Assembly (NCBI GenBank): GCA_005116955.1
Contig: SWDI01000001.1
Location: 152,464 to 216,463, forward strand
Reading direction: 5' to 3'
Origin: Nitrospira sp.
Lineage (GTDB): Bacteria > Nitrospirota > Nitrospiria > Nitrospirales > Nitrospiraceae
Length of the DNA: 64,000 nucleotides
This document shows, piece after piece, positions 1 to 8,797 of the stretch; the stretch's first letter is position 1; each line of letters starts with the position of its first letter. A program made the position numbers and the translations under genes. The notes under the pieces were generated by a model. That model was not told where the DNA came from. It did no database searches and saw only the letters and a program-made list of their open reading frames with translations.

Positions 1-1
1 C

Positions 2-427
2 CGGATTGTCCAAATTGGATTTCAGCTCAACCTCTATGCTGCCTTTCAAGATCCTGGGCATCTACCGAGCGGTGACGATTCCGAGTTGCGGGAGCTGGTG
101 GGGGATCTTCGTCGTCTCTGCCGCGTGTTCTTTCAATCGTTGGATCTTCTGAAACCTTGCCAATATCCCGAACCTCCGATGCATCGGATCATGTATTCTC
201 CTGAACGCCGGTATCGCGCGGAAGTCAGCCTTCAAGTCCCCATCTTCGATCGCGGACACTATGGTGCGAAACCGGACCGTAGTCTTGAAGAACTGCTCGC
301 GACGGCAGAATGTCTGCTCCGACAGTTGGGGGCCAGGCGCGGGACATGGGAAGATCAGAGGGGTGCGAATGCGCAGCCCGAGGATCGGTGTGAGGACCAT
401 GCTCGAGCAGCCATGGGTGGACTCTGA
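2..427 (+). CDS. 3' end of an unrecognised protein gene (partial)
   Basis: The frame is open from base 2 and ends with TGA at 425-427, so the gene starts before the window; 141 codons are visible. The visible part is soluble-looking, with alternating hydrophobic and charged residues (for example SLEELLATAECLLRQLG) and no membrane segment or cofactor motif. The last 30 or so residues are rich in Arg, Gly and Asp and look like a disordered tail. The stop lies only 23 bases before the efflux lipoprotein gene, so the two are probably cotranscribed. I do not recognise the family. An internal TTG at 86 could be mistaken for a start, but the coding pattern continues upstream of it. Confidence 0.6.
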   Translation, partial: RIVQIGFQLNLYAAFQDPGHLPSGDDSELRELVGDLRRLCRVFFQSLDLLKPCQYPEPPMHRIMYSPERRYRAEVSLQVPIFDRGHYGAKPDRSLEELLATAECLLRQLGARRGTWEDQRGANAQPEDRCEDHARAAMGGL

Positions 428-450
428 GTCCGGAGGGCAACATCGAACAG

Positions 451-1518
451 GTGAAGATCAGATCAGTAATTCGAATGTTTATCGCAGTCCTGCTGTTGGC
501 TGGCTGCGGGTCCAAAGAAGAGCCGACCACCACGGTGGTATCAGCTGCTCCACAGAAGACCATTCAGGCTGCAGTCGTTGAGACGAAATCTACCTCGGTG
601 CCGATCCGTGTTGAAGTGACCGGTCAGGTTGCTCCCATTTTCCAAGCTACTCTCTCTAGTCGCATCCAAGGAACGATCGACAAGCTGCTCGTTCGAGAAG
701 GCTCGCGAGTCTCAAAGGGTCAGCTCCTGATCCAGCTGGACAGCCGAGATCTTCAGGCGGACCTGGCCCGCGCTCACGCGGAGGTCGAGAATGCAAAGGC
801 GCACCTCGACCGGATGAACCAGCTGTATGCCCAAGATGCGGTGTCAAAACAAGAGATGGAGAATGCAACCCGAGCGTATCGAGTGGCCGAGGCCAATCGC
901 AGAGCGGTGGAGGCTCAACTGAGCTATACGATGGTAAGAGCTCCATTTGAAGGAGTCATCACAGAAAAGAAAGTGGAGGCGGGGGAATTGGCCTCGCCGG
1001 GTCAGCCGCTGCTTAAAATGGAAGATCCTCAGCGCCTTAGGCTGGAAGCCACGGTGGCGGAAGGAGATCTGAAGTCGGTTTCTCGCGGGGATAAGATTCC
1101 GGTCGTCATCGATGCCTTGGGAGGCCAAGCCTTGACCGGCCTCGTCAGCCAAATTCTCCCTGCCGGCGACCCGCACACTCACACCTTTATGGTCAAGGTG
1201 GATTTGCCGAAAACACCCGGACTCAAGACCGGCATGTTCGGCCGGTTCCAGCTCGACAAGGGCTTGACTCAAACCATTCTTGTCCCTTCGGCAGCCGTTG
1301 TCGAGCGGGGTGAACTCAGCAGCCTCTATGTTGTTGGATCGGATCAGACCGCCCGCCTCCGTTGGGTCAAACTCGGGCGGCGTTTCGAGCAACAGGTGGA
1401 AATCCTTTCAGGGCTCAATGTAGGCGAACGAGTCTTGGTCGACGGAAGCAGAGGAGTTGATGGGGCCGCCGTGCAGATCGTCGAGATGGTGGCCTCGCCG
1501 GCTGGAAAAACTCCGTGA
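451..1518 (+). CDS. RND efflux membrane-fusion lipoprotein (HlyD/AcrA family)
   Basis: Periplasmic adaptor that links an inner-membrane RND pump to an outer-membrane channel. The 355-residue product starts with a lipoprotein signal ending in LLLAGC (lipidated Cys at about residue 19). A biotinyl-lipoyl half (VAPIFQATLSSRIQGTI) follows, then a coiled-coil hairpin (about 95-160, rich in Ala, Glu and Arg), the second lipoyl half (YTMVRAPFEGVITEK) and beta-barrel and membrane-proximal domains; this is the AcrA/MexA domain order and length. The start is GTG with GGAGG about 15 bases upstream. The partner pump begins 75 bases downstream, beyond a short palindromic repeat. No outer-membrane channel is adjacent. 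Substrate cannot be read from the sequence. Confidence 0.9.
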   Translation: MKIRSVIRMFIAVLLLAGCGSKEEPTTTVVSAAPQKTIQAAVVETKSTSVPIRVEVTGQVAPIFQATLSSRIQGTIDKLLVREGSRVSKGQLLIQLDSRDLQADLARAHAEVENAKAHLDRMNQLYAQDAVSKQEMENATRAYRVAEANRRAVEAQLSYTMVRAPFEGVITEKKVEAGELASPGQPLLKMEDPQRLRLEATVAEGDLKSVSRGDKIPVVIDALGGQALTGLVSQILPAGDPHTHTFMVKVDLPKTPGLKTGMFGRFQLDKGLTQTILVPSAAVVERGELSSLYVVGSDQTARLRWVKLGRRFEQQVEILSGLNVGERVLVDGSRGVDGAAVQIVEMVASPAGKTP

Positions 1519-1527
1519 AGTGTCCCT

Positions 1528-1578
1528 CGTGAAACGTGAAGCGCAGGATGGATTACGAGACACGCTTCACGAGATACG
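1528..1578. repeat. REP-like palindromic element between adaptor and pump genes
   Basis: Arms CGTGAAGCG (1535-1543) and CGCTTCACG (1563-1571) are perfect reverse complements around a 19-base loop. The 17-base right part ACGCTTCACGAGATACG (1562-1578) recurs exactly inside the pump gene at 2501-2517. It fills most of the gap between the two genes. It may act as an mRNA hairpin, but a mobile or amplified short repeat is the more likely origin. Confidence 0.65.
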
Positions 1579-1593
1579 AACGACGGTTGACCA

Positions 1594-4500
1594 ATGACAG
1601 ACTACCGACCAGGCCTTTCAGGCCGCATCGCGGCCCTCTTTATCCATAGCAAGCTCACGCCGCTCATCATCCTTGGCGTGTTGTTGCTGGGCGCATTTGC
1701 CGTGGTTGTCACGCCTCGTGAGGAGGAACCGCAGATCGTGGTTCCGATGGCCGATGTCTGGCTCCCGTTTCCCGGTGCGTCCGCCAAGGTCGTCGAAGAA
1801 CAACTGACGAAACCATTCGAGCGCAAACTCTCCGAGATCAAAGGCGTCGAGTATGTCTACTCGATCTCGCGTCCCGGCGGCGCACTGATTATCGTCCGGT
1901 TCTACGTCGGTCAGCCGATGGAACAGAGCCTGGTCGATCTCTACGACAAGTTGATGTCGAATCAAGACCTCTTGCCGCCCGGCGCCGAACACTTTCTTGT
2001 TAAGCCGAAGGACGTCAACGACGTGCCGATTGTCACGCTGACGCTCTCGAGTGAGCGATACGGGGAATTCGAGCTCCATCGCCTCGCCGAACAGGTGCTA
2101 GAGGAGGCCAAGAAGGTCTCCGGCACGTCGGCCGGTTTCATCGTCGGCGGACGGCCTCGCGAGCTGCGCATCCAGATCGATCCGACCAGGTTGAAAGCCT
2201 ACGGACTGACGCCGTTGCAGGTTGCGGCCGTCGTGCGCGGAGAAAATCGGGCCTTGTCGACCGGCCGCTTCGAGAGCCGCAATCAAAGTTTGCTCGTGGA
2301 GACTGGCCGATTCATCCGGTCACGCGAAGATCTGGAAAGCTTGGTGGTCGGTGTCAGTGAGCAGCGCCCGGTATATCTACGCCAAGTGGCGGATGTGACA
2401 GACGGTCCGGCGGAAGCGACGAGTTATGTCTGGTTCGGCTTGGGCGCCGGAGGCGCCGGTGAAACGTCACACGTCAAACGTGAGGCGGAGCTGACAGACG
2501 ACGCTTCACGAGATACGCCCGCCTCGCTGAGCGCGCGAAGTGGGCTTCACGAATTTCCTGCAGTTACGGTCGCCATCGCCAAGCAGGCCGGCGTGAACGC
2601 CGTGACCGTTGCCGCGGACGTGATCCGCAAAGTCGAGGATATGAAAGGCGTGACTATTCCATCGGACGTGCGGGTAACGGTCACCCGTGATTACGGAGAA
2701 ACGGCACAGGAGAAGGCGAATGAACTCTTGTGGCATTTGCTCATCGCCGTCGTCGCGGTGGTCGTCTTCCTTGGTGTTGCCTTGGGACCGCGACCGGCCC
2801 TTGTCGTGTCCATTGCGATCCCTCTCACGCTCGCCTTGACGTTGTTCACCTCGATGCTGATCGGCTACACGATCAACCGTGTCACGCTGTTTGCTCTCAT
2901 CTTTTCGATCGGCATCCTCGTGGACGATGCCATCGTGGTCGTCGAAAACACGTACCGCCATCTGACGATGCGTCTTGGGTCGCATGACGAAGCCTCCATT
3001 AAGGCGGTCGACGAAGTTGGAAATCCCACGATCCTGGCGACATTTACCGTCATTGCCGCCCTTCTGCCCATGGCCTTTGTCTCCGGGCTGATGGGGCCCT
3101 ATATGAGGCCGATTCCTGTCAACGCATCCATCGCGATGTTTTTTTCGCTGCTGGTCGCGTTCGTCGTGATTCCCTGGTTTTGCCGGACTTGTTATCGTCC
3201 AGGAGTCGCGCTATCAGGGATTGACCATGAAGGTGACGAGAGCGGGCTCACAGCTCGGATCTATCGACGAGTCCTTTCTCCGTTACTAGCCCATCCGATG
3301 CTCGCGTATGCCTTTCTAGGGATTGTTGGACTATTGCTCGTGGCGTCGACCCTGTTGTTCTACACCCGTCATGTCGTGGTGAAAATGCTCCCCTTCGACA
3401 ACAAGAGTGAACTCCAACTGGTGATCGACATGCCGGAAGGGACGACGCTTGAAGAGACCGCACGGGTCACGCAGGCACTGGGACGATACGTGAAGACGAT
3501 ACCGGAAGTGCGGGATTATCAGGCCTATGTCGGCACGGCGTCGCCTTTTAACTTCAGCGGACTGGTCCGTCACTATTATCTACGGGAGCAACCTCATGAG
3601 GCCGACATTCAGCTCAATCTGGTCGCGAAGCATGAGCGAGCCGCACAAAGTCATGAGATCGCTCAACGGATTCGTCCACCGGTGCAACAGATCGCTCGTG
3701 AATACGGAGCGAACGTGAAGATTGTCGAAGTGCCGCCGGGGCCGCCTGTGCAATCAGTTCTGGTGGCGGAAATTTACGGTCCCGATTACGGCAGGCAACT
3801 CGCTGTAGCTCGCGAGATTCGAACGCTGTTCGAATCCACGCCAGGAGTGGTCGATGTGGATGATTATATTGAGGCGGATCAAGTGAAATACGTCTTCGCG
3901 GTCGATCGAGCGAAAGCGGCCCTCGCCGGTATTCCATCCGAGGAAATTGTGAACACACTGCGTATGGCGCTCCAGGGGACAAAGGTTGGGCTGGTCCATA
4001 TTCCTCAAGAAAAGAGTCCAGTTCACATCGTGCTCCGCCTGCCGCTCGCCGAGCGAACCGGCCTGGAGCATCTGGGCGAGATCGGGCTGCGGACGAGTGG
4101 TGGAAGCATCGTCCAACTGTCAGAATTGCTCAAGATTGAGCAAACAGTCCAAGACAAAGCAATTTATCACAAGAACCAAAAGCCGGTCGTCTATGTGGTC
4201 GCGGATGTCGGCGGCCCAGGAGCGGAGCAAGCGGAAAGTCCCGTGTACGGTGTCCTCGGAGTAGGGAAAAAGCTGGAAGAGTTTCGACCGGCGGAAGGAT
4301 ATCAGATCGAGCAGTCTTATGCCTCGCAGCCGTGGTCGGAAGAGAAGATCGCCATGAAGTGGGATGGGGAATGGCACATCACGTATGAAACATTCCGCGA
4401 CATGGGGATCGCGTTCGCCGTGGCTATGTTGCTGATCTATCTCTTGATCGTCGGGCAGTTCCAATCGTTCATGACTCCGTTGATCATCATGGCTCCTATC

Positions 4501-4947
4501 CCGCTCACGCTGATCGGCATTCTGCCCGGGCATTGGCTGACTGGATCGTACTTCACCGCCACGTCCATGATCGGCTTCATCGCGCTGGCCGGCATCATTG
4601 TGAGGAACTCCATCCTCCTGGTCGATTTCATTCAGCTGCAAGAACGGGCGGGTGTTGCCTTGTCAGAAGCCGTCATCAAGGCCGGCGCGATTCGGACGCG
4701 TCCCATCGTACTGACTGCGGCGGCATTGATGGTGGGGGCCTTCGTCATCATTCTCGATCCCATCTTTCAGGGACTGGCCGTCTCGCTGCTCTTTGGTGTC
4801 GGCGCTTCGACATTGTTGACCCTCGTCGTGATTCCAGTCCTGTACTACCATGTGATGGGGAGGCCACGAGGATCAAGTTCCGAGGGTAATCACGCGACGC
4901 TAGGAAACGGAGAGGTGCCATCCCTCGCCGCGAACGGTCACGGGTAG
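1594..4947 (+). CDS. RND family efflux permease (AcrB-like)
   Basis: Proton-driven inner-membrane efflux pump of 1117 residues, slightly longer than AcrB (about 1050). Twelve membrane segments fall in two repeats, each preceded by a large periplasmic loop. The proton-relay Asp pair is present in TM4 (GILVDDAIVVVEN, residues 444-445). In TM10 the usual Lys of the relay is Arg (GIIVRNSILLVDF), as in several AcrB-like subfamilies. The segment from about residue 288 to 315 is low-complexity and charged and corresponds to a palindromic repeat inserted in frame (2471-2517), which explains part of the extra length. The adaptor gene lies upstream; export substrate is unknown, and a drug/solvent (HAE) pump is more likely than a metal pump because no Met-rich CusA signature is visible. 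Confidence 0.92.
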   Translation: MTDYRPGLSGRIAALFIHSKLTPLIILGVLLLGAFAVVVTPREEEPQIVVPMADVWLPFPGASAKVVEEQLTKPFERKLSEIKGVEYVYSISRPGGALIIVRFYVGQPMEQSLVDLYDKLMSNQDLLPPGAEHFLVKPKDVNDVPIVTLTLSSERYGEFELHRLAEQVLEEAKKVSGTSAGFIVGGRPRELRIQIDPTRLKAYGLTPLQVAAVVRGENRALSTGRFESRNQSLLVETGRFIRSREDLESLVVGVSEQRPVYLRQVADVTDGPAEATSYVWFGLGAGGAGETSHVKREAELTDDASRDTPASLSARSGLHEFPAVTVAIAKQAGVNAVTVAADVIRKVEDMKGVTIPSDVRVTVTRDYGETAQEKANELLWHLLIAVVAVVVFLGVALGPRPALVVSIAIPLTLALTLFTSMLIGYTINRVTLFALIFSIGILVDDAIVVVENTYRHLTMRLGSHDEASIKAVDEVGNPTILATFTVIAALLPMAFVSGLMGPYMRPIPVNASIAMFFSLLVAFVVIPWFCRTCYRPGVALSGIDHEGDESGLTARIYRRVLSPLLAHPMLAYAFLGIVGLLLVASTLLFYTRHVVVKMLPFDNKSELQLVIDMPEGTTLEETARVTQALGRYVKTIPEVRDYQAYVGTASPFNFSGLVRHYYLREQPHEADIQLNLVAKHERAAQSHEIAQRIRPPVQQIAREYGANVKIVEVPPGPPVQSVLVAEIYGPDYGRQLAVAREIRTLFESTPGVVDVDDYIEADQVKYVFAVDRAKAALAGIPSEEIVNTLRMALQGTKVGLVHIPQEKSPVHIVLRLPLAERTGLEHLGEIGLRTSGGSIVQLSELLKIEQTVQDKAIYHKNQKPVVYVVADVGGPGAEQAESPVYGVLGVGKKLEEFRPAEGYQIEQSYASQPWSEEKIAMKWDGEWHITYETFRDMGIAFAVAMLLIYLLIVGQFQSFMTPLIIMAPIPLTLIGILPGHWLTGSYFTATSMIGFIALAGIIVRNSILLVDFIQLQERAGVALSEAVIKAGAIRTRPIVLTAAALMVGAFVIILDPIFQGLAVSLLFGVGASTLLTLVVIPVLYYHVMGRPRGSSSEGNHATLGNGEVPSLAANGHG
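2471..2517. repeat. REP-like element embedded in the RND coding sequence
   Basis: This copy resembles the intergenic element at 1528-1578: the 17 bases ACGCTTCACGAGATACG are identical and the left part (CGTCAAACGTGAGGCG) differs by two bases from the intergenic CGTGAAACGTGAAGCG. Arms at 2479-2487 and 2502-2510 pair with one mismatch. It is read through in frame as a charged stretch beginning SHVKREAEL, in a porter-domain loop where related pumps are shorter. Confidence 0.6.
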
Positions 4948-5132
4948 TTCTACCTTCGTGTAGCGGTTAGAATTTTGAAAGAGGCAGCTGCGATCGGGAC
5001 GCGACTGCGGAGAAGCTAGGGATTGGCCTTGGTTTGGTCGATTCCCTTACTAGGAACGAGAGTTGTTTTTCATGATGAGCGTCCACGCTCTTGTTCGGCC
5101 GTGACTCCAGGCCTAGAATTGGAGGCTGGCCT

Positions 5133-6710
5133 ATGCCCTCCAAATCCACAAAGAACAGTCCGAGCCGACGAGCTGTGCGTGGTCGAACCAGCACGCGCCC
5201 GCACTCCGGCAAGATCAAGCCGAAGGAAGACCTCTTCGACAAGGCTTTTCGTTTAAGTCCCCACCCGATCGGCATCACGGATCTGGACACCGGGCGCTGT
5301 CTCGATATCAACGACGCCTGCCTCCAGATCTATGGATTTCAGCGACGCGAGGTGATTGGGAAGACGACGCTGATGTTGGGGATCTGGCCTGATCCTCAAG
5401 AACGGGCCAAGTTGATCGCTCGACTTCGATCGGAAGGTTCGGTCAGGAATGCCGAAGTGTCGATGCGGATGAAGAATAAAGACCTGCGTCACTTCCTCAT
5501 CTCAACCGATCTGATCACCCTCAACGGAAAACGATGTTTGCTGACGATCGGCAGCGACATCACCGAACGCAAACAAGCCGAGGGAGCACTGCGCGAGCTC
5601 AACGAGCTGCTCGAACAGCGAGTCGCCGAACGCACGGCGGCCTTGTGCACCGTGCAGGCGAGACAACAGCTACTATTACAATCCACCCCGATGGTACTCT
5701 ATGCACGCCGAACCACCGGTGACTTCAGCACGACGTTCATCAGCGAGAACATCGTCGATCAACTCGGCTACAGCCCACATGATTTTGTGGAACATTCTGA
5801 CTTTTGGGTCACCCGTCTTCATCCCGATGATCGTGCTCAGGTGCTTGCCAATCTTTCAACCGCGCTTGAGCAGGAGCGGCATGTCTATGAATACCGATTT
5901 CGCCATCGGGACGGGAGGTATCGCTGGTTGCACGATGAGGTGCGCATCCTTCACGATCAGGCTGGCGCACCGATTGAGCTCATCGGTTTCCAGATCGACA
6001 TCAGCAGGCGCAAGCGAGCCGAGGAGGAATTGCGTCGGCATCAGACGAAACTGGAGAAGCTGACCTCGAAACTGCTCATGGCGCAAGAACTCGAACGACA
6101 ACGCATTGCGCGCGACCTGCATGACGATGTCACGCAACGTCTTGCGAGTCTGGCGGTCGATGCCGGCTCGCTCGAACGATTGTGTCAGTCGAAGCCGGAC
6201 CTGTTGCCGTACTGTCGGAGTCTTCGAGAAGCAGCCGAACGGCTTGCGGATGACGTCCACAACTTCTCCTATCGGCTCCACCCCTCCAGCCTGGAACATT
6301 TGGGCCTCGAAGCGGCAATTCAGGATCATACCCACGAGTTCGCACAGCGCACGGCGCTTGCCGTTCGGTATGTCGCGCGAAACGTGCCGAAAGCGATCCC
6401 CATCGAGATGGCTAACTGTCTCTATCGCGTGACGCAGGAATCTCTCCAAAACGTGCTGAAGCATGCCGAAGCCTCGATCGTCGTGGTGCGACTGCTTGGG
6501 ACCTCTAACGGAGTCGGGGTCTGCATCCTTGACGATGGGAAAGGATTTGAGGGGAAGGAAGCCTCCAGTCGGGGGCTGGGACTTCTCAGCATGGAGGAAC
6601 GGATTCGTTTGGCGGAGGGCACGTTCTGCATACGCACGCGGCGAGGCGATGGGACAGAAGTGCACGCATGGGTGCCGCTTCCCGATGTCCGACAGAAGGT
6701 GGCTCCATGA
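5133..6710 (+). CDS. Soluble PAS-PAS sensor histidine kinase (NarX/DegS-type HisKA_3)
   Basis: Two-component kinase of 525 residues without membrane segments, so it senses a cytoplasmic signal. Domains in order: basic disordered N-terminus (1-35); PAS 1 (about 40-150, ending TIGSDITERKQAE); short coiled coil; PAS 2 of the PAS_3 type (about 190-305, with HPDD and FRHRDGRYRWLHDE); HisKA_3 dimerisation helix with the phospho-acceptor His in RDLHDDVTQRL (about residue 330); HATPase domain with DDGKGF and RGLGLLSMEERI. ATG 5133 is chosen because GGAGG lies 7 bases upstream and the sequence before it is not conserved in character. A LuxR-type regulator follows 45 bases downstream, its likely partner. 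Confidence 0.9.
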   Translation: MPSKSTKNSPSRRAVRGRTSTRPHSGKIKPKEDLFDKAFRLSPHPIGITDLDTGRCLDINDACLQIYGFQRREVIGKTTLMLGIWPDPQERAKLIARLRSEGSVRNAEVSMRMKNKDLRHFLISTDLITLNGKRCLLTIGSDITERKQAEGALRELNELLEQRVAERTAALCTVQARQQLLLQSTPMVLYARRTTGDFSTTFISENIVDQLGYSPHDFVEHSDFWVTRLHPDDRAQVLANLSTALEQERHVYEYRFRHRDGRYRWLHDEVRILHDQAGAPIELIGFQIDISRRKRAEEELRRHQTKLEKLTSKLLMAQELERQRIARDLHDDVTQRLASLAVDAGSLERLCQSKPDLLPYCRSLREAAERLADDVHNFSYRLHPSSLEHLGLEAAIQDHTHEFAQRTALAVRYVARNVPKAIPIEMANCLYRVTQESLQNVLKHAEASIVVVRLLGTSNGVGVCILDDGKGFEGKEASSRGLGLLSMEERIRLAEGTFCIRTRRGDGTEVHAWVPLPDVRQKVAP

Positions 6711-6755
6711 CGCAAGGACCCCGAGCGAGCAACCGATGCTGATCCAGATCCAGAT

Positions 6756-7433
6756 GTGAGCACAACAATGAATGGAGTGACGCCGAGGCCGCGGGTACTC
6801 TTAGCCGACGACCACAGCTTGATGCTCGCCGGTCTGCGACGGCTTGTTGAAGAGACCTGCGAGGTCGTCGGCGCGGTAGAAGACGGCCGGGCACTGGTAG
6901 AGGCGGCTCAGCGCTTGGAGCCCGACCTGATCCTTCTGGATATCAGCATGCCGTTGCTCAACGGTATTGACGCCGCGCGTCAGATCCAGAAGCTCCATCA
7001 CTCGGCCAAGCTTATTTTTCTGACTATGCATACGAGCCCGAGCTATGTGACGGAGGCATTCCACGTCGGTGCGAGCGGCTATCTCCTGAAGCGGTCAGCC
7101 CCCATGGAGCTGCCGCTGGCGATTGAGGCCGTGCTGAAGGGGCAGCAATATTTGACGCCCTCGATCACCAAGCCGGTGCTTGCGCAGACGATGGAGCGGG
7201 AAGAGGCACCGGCGCTCAAAGGTTCCGCAGTAGCACTCACTCCGAGGCAGCGTGAAGTCTTACAGCTAATCGGCGAAGGCAAGGGGACTAAAGCGATCGC
7301 CTCACTGCTCCATGTGTCCGTGAAAACCATCGAATTTCACAAGACCTGCCTCATGAAGCAACTGAACCTGCACACGACGGCGGAATTGATGCGCTACGCC
7401 ATTACGCAGGGCCTCGCGAGTGACCAACTGTAA
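6756..7433 (+). CDS. NarL/FixJ-family response regulator
   Basis: DNA-binding response regulator of 225 residues. The receiver domain (about 12-130) has the acidic pair in VLLADDHSLM, the phosphorylated Asp in LILLDISMP (about residue 62), and Lys in GYLLKRSAP. A linker leads to a LuxR-type helix-turn-helix (about 160-220: LTPRQREVLQLIGEGKGTKA and VSVKTIEFHKTCLM). The start is GTG 6756; ATG 6768 is an alternative four codons in. It directly follows the PAS histidine kinase gene and is most simply its cognate output protein. Target genes cannot be read from the window. Confidence 0.9.
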   Translation: MSTTMNGVTPRPRVLLADDHSLMLAGLRRLVEETCEVVGAVEDGRALVEAAQRLEPDLILLDISMPLLNGIDAARQIQKLHHSAKLIFLTMHTSPSYVTEAFHVGASGYLLKRSAPMELPLAIEAVLKGQQYLTPSITKPVLAQTMEREEAPALKGSAVALTPRQREVLQLIGEGKGTKAIASLLHVSVKTIEFHKTCLMKQLNLHTTAELMRYAITQGLASDQL

Positions 7434-7750
7434 CCTCTCCCGTAGTCCTATAGACTATCGCGATAGAAGATCGTCGACATGGTTGCGTCCAGTGGCTGGA
7501 CGGATCTTGATTCCTGGACGGCGCGGGAATGTTTCCCTGCGGCCACACACACCTCGTTGAGGCTCCAAAAGAGCCGTTCGGCCATCCTCTTCTGTCCCGG
7601 TGTACACGGGAGATGAACTCTTAAGTAGCCGATAGGTTCTCTCCGACTACAGACCCGGCAAGAATCTCATCGAAAACTAGGTCACTTACTAGTTCATAAG
7701 GAGTCCTATTTGTTCTAGGGTGTCAAGTCGAAACACAAGGAGGAGACTCC
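7434..7750. other. 317-base non-coding stretch with a perfect 12-base palindrome
   Basis: No convincing gene is visible. CTATCGCGATAG at 7455-7466 is a perfect palindrome shortly after the regulator's stop codon and could be an operator or a chance site. The distal part leads into a strong ribosome-binding sequence (GGAGGAG, 7739-7745) for the following small gene. Confidence 0.4.
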
Positions 7751-7966
7751 ATGGACACGACAACACTCATTGGTCGAGTCAAGACCACCTTGGAGCAAGT
7801 GGGTACGGACTGTTCGCTGGAAGAAATGATGGACCTCTGTCCTGATTTGACTTGGAATTAGATGTTTCTCGCCATCGATGACTTGAGTAGAAGGGGAGAA
7901 ATGCAGGTGACGATGGAAGCCGACAGGACTTACAGGGTACAGGTCCGTCGTGCTGAGGCGAGCTAG
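7751..7966 (+). pseudogene. Small gene interrupted by an in-frame amber codon
   Basis: ATG 7751 follows a strong GGAGGAG ribosome-binding site. The frame runs 36 codons (ending CPDLTWN), meets TAG at 7859-7861, then continues in the same frame for 34 codons (starting MFLAIDDLSRRGEMQVTM) to TAG 7964-7966. Coding character is the same on both sides of the stop: helical, with a winged-helix-like ending (helix, then QVTMEADRTYRVQV as a beta hairpin). One change, CAG to TAG, would explain the break, giving TWNQMFLAID. Either a point-mutated pseudogene or two short peptides; TAG is a normal stop elsewhere in the window, so recoding is not supported. The intact form would be a 71-residue possible DNA-binding protein. 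Confidence 0.6.
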
Positions 7967-8044
7967 AGCCTGAGTATGCGCGTACAGGAGGAGTCCGCTC
8001 ATCTACAGGAGTTGAGATAATTCCCGGTGGGAACGGAGGTGTCC

Positions 8045-8224
8045 ATGTACATCCAGGTGCTTCAGAACACTGAGGAAGAAAGCGGCACGACCACCCCCAA
8101 CAGGGTATGCGCTCATCAGCGTCTTATTGATGATATTTTGACCAGAGGTGGAAAACGCACGGGCAAGGTTCGTTGTCTTGAATGTGGCACTGAGATCGAC
8201 GACCCATATCGCGATCAGAGATAA
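8045..8224 (+). CDS. 59-residue mini-protein with CxH and CxxC (putative zinc ribbon), copy 1
   Basis: Small cytoplasmic protein of unknown role. It shares RLIDD, GKRTG, VRCLECG and DPY with the product at 9254-9433, which is exactly the same length. The conserved CAH near residue 22 and CLEC near residue 44 could bind a zinc ion as a split ribbon. ATG 8045 is chosen because the leader ACGGAGGTGTCCATG is almost identical to the leader of copy 2, with GGAGGT five bases before the start; a GTG at 8027 is therefore unlikely. A stand-alone receiver protein gene follows 108 bases downstream, and copy 2 is likewise followed by a response regulator, which suggests a functional pairing with phosphorelay proteins. 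Confidence 0.75.
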   Translation: MYIQVLQNTEEESGTTTPNRVCAHQRLIDDILTRGGKRTGKVRCLECGTEIDDPYRDQR

Positions 8225-8332
8225 CTGCTTGTTTGAAGGAAGCGATCCTATTCCAATGTCGTATCACCTTCTTCAAGAATAGGTTGATGATTCTTCTGAG
8301 GAAAGCACCAGATGAACCAATAGGAGTGCCGT

Positions 8333-8797
8333 ATGTCGATAGGTTCAGTCTCTCATGCGCCGAGTTCCGTCGCTGACCGGACGAAGCTGAGATCTATTCG
8401 CGTGCTTCTGGTGGATGACCACTTCCTCGTCCGTCAAGGATTACGGAAGTATCTGAGCCATCATCTCGATATTGAATTGGTGGGTGAGGCCACGGATGGG
8501 GAAGAGGCGGTGAAGCTGACAGACCTGCTCAAGCCCGATGTCGTCGTGATGGACATTCACATGCCGAGAATGAACGGTATCGAAGCGACAGAATCCATCA
8601 TGCGAAAGTATCCTCACATGCCGGTCATTGGCCTCTCATTTTACATCGGAAATGGAAATCGAGAAGCGTTCTTGGATGCCGGTGCCTGCCTCTTGCTCGA
8701 AAAGGGAACGGCGCATAAACATCTGCCTCATGCGATTTATCGGGCGGTCGACAAGAACCTCGATGTCGGCTCGCCCGGTCATTGTTCCCGCGCATAG
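8333..8797 (+). CDS. Single-domain response regulator (receiver only)
   Basis: Receiver protein of 154 residues with no output domain. All phosphorylation residues are in place: DD at 28-29 (VLLVDDHFLVRQGLR), Asp 74 (VVVMDIHMP), Ser in VIGLSFY and Lys 124 (LLEKGTA). The sequence is NarL-like, and the C-terminus (VDKNLDVGSPGHCSRA) stops where the linker to a LuxR helix-turn-helix would begin. It may be a natural single-domain relay protein or a regulator that lost its DNA-binding half. TAGGAG lies 6 bases before the ATG. It follows the first CxH/CxxC mini-protein gene. Confidence 0.85.
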   Translation: MSIGSVSHAPSSVADRTKLRSIRVLLVDDHFLVRQGLRKYLSHHLDIELVGEATDGEEAVKLTDLLKPDVVVMDIHMPRMNGIEATESIMRKYPHMPVIGLSFYIGNGNREAFLDAGACLLLEKGTAHKHLPHAIYRAVDKNLDVGSPGHCSRA

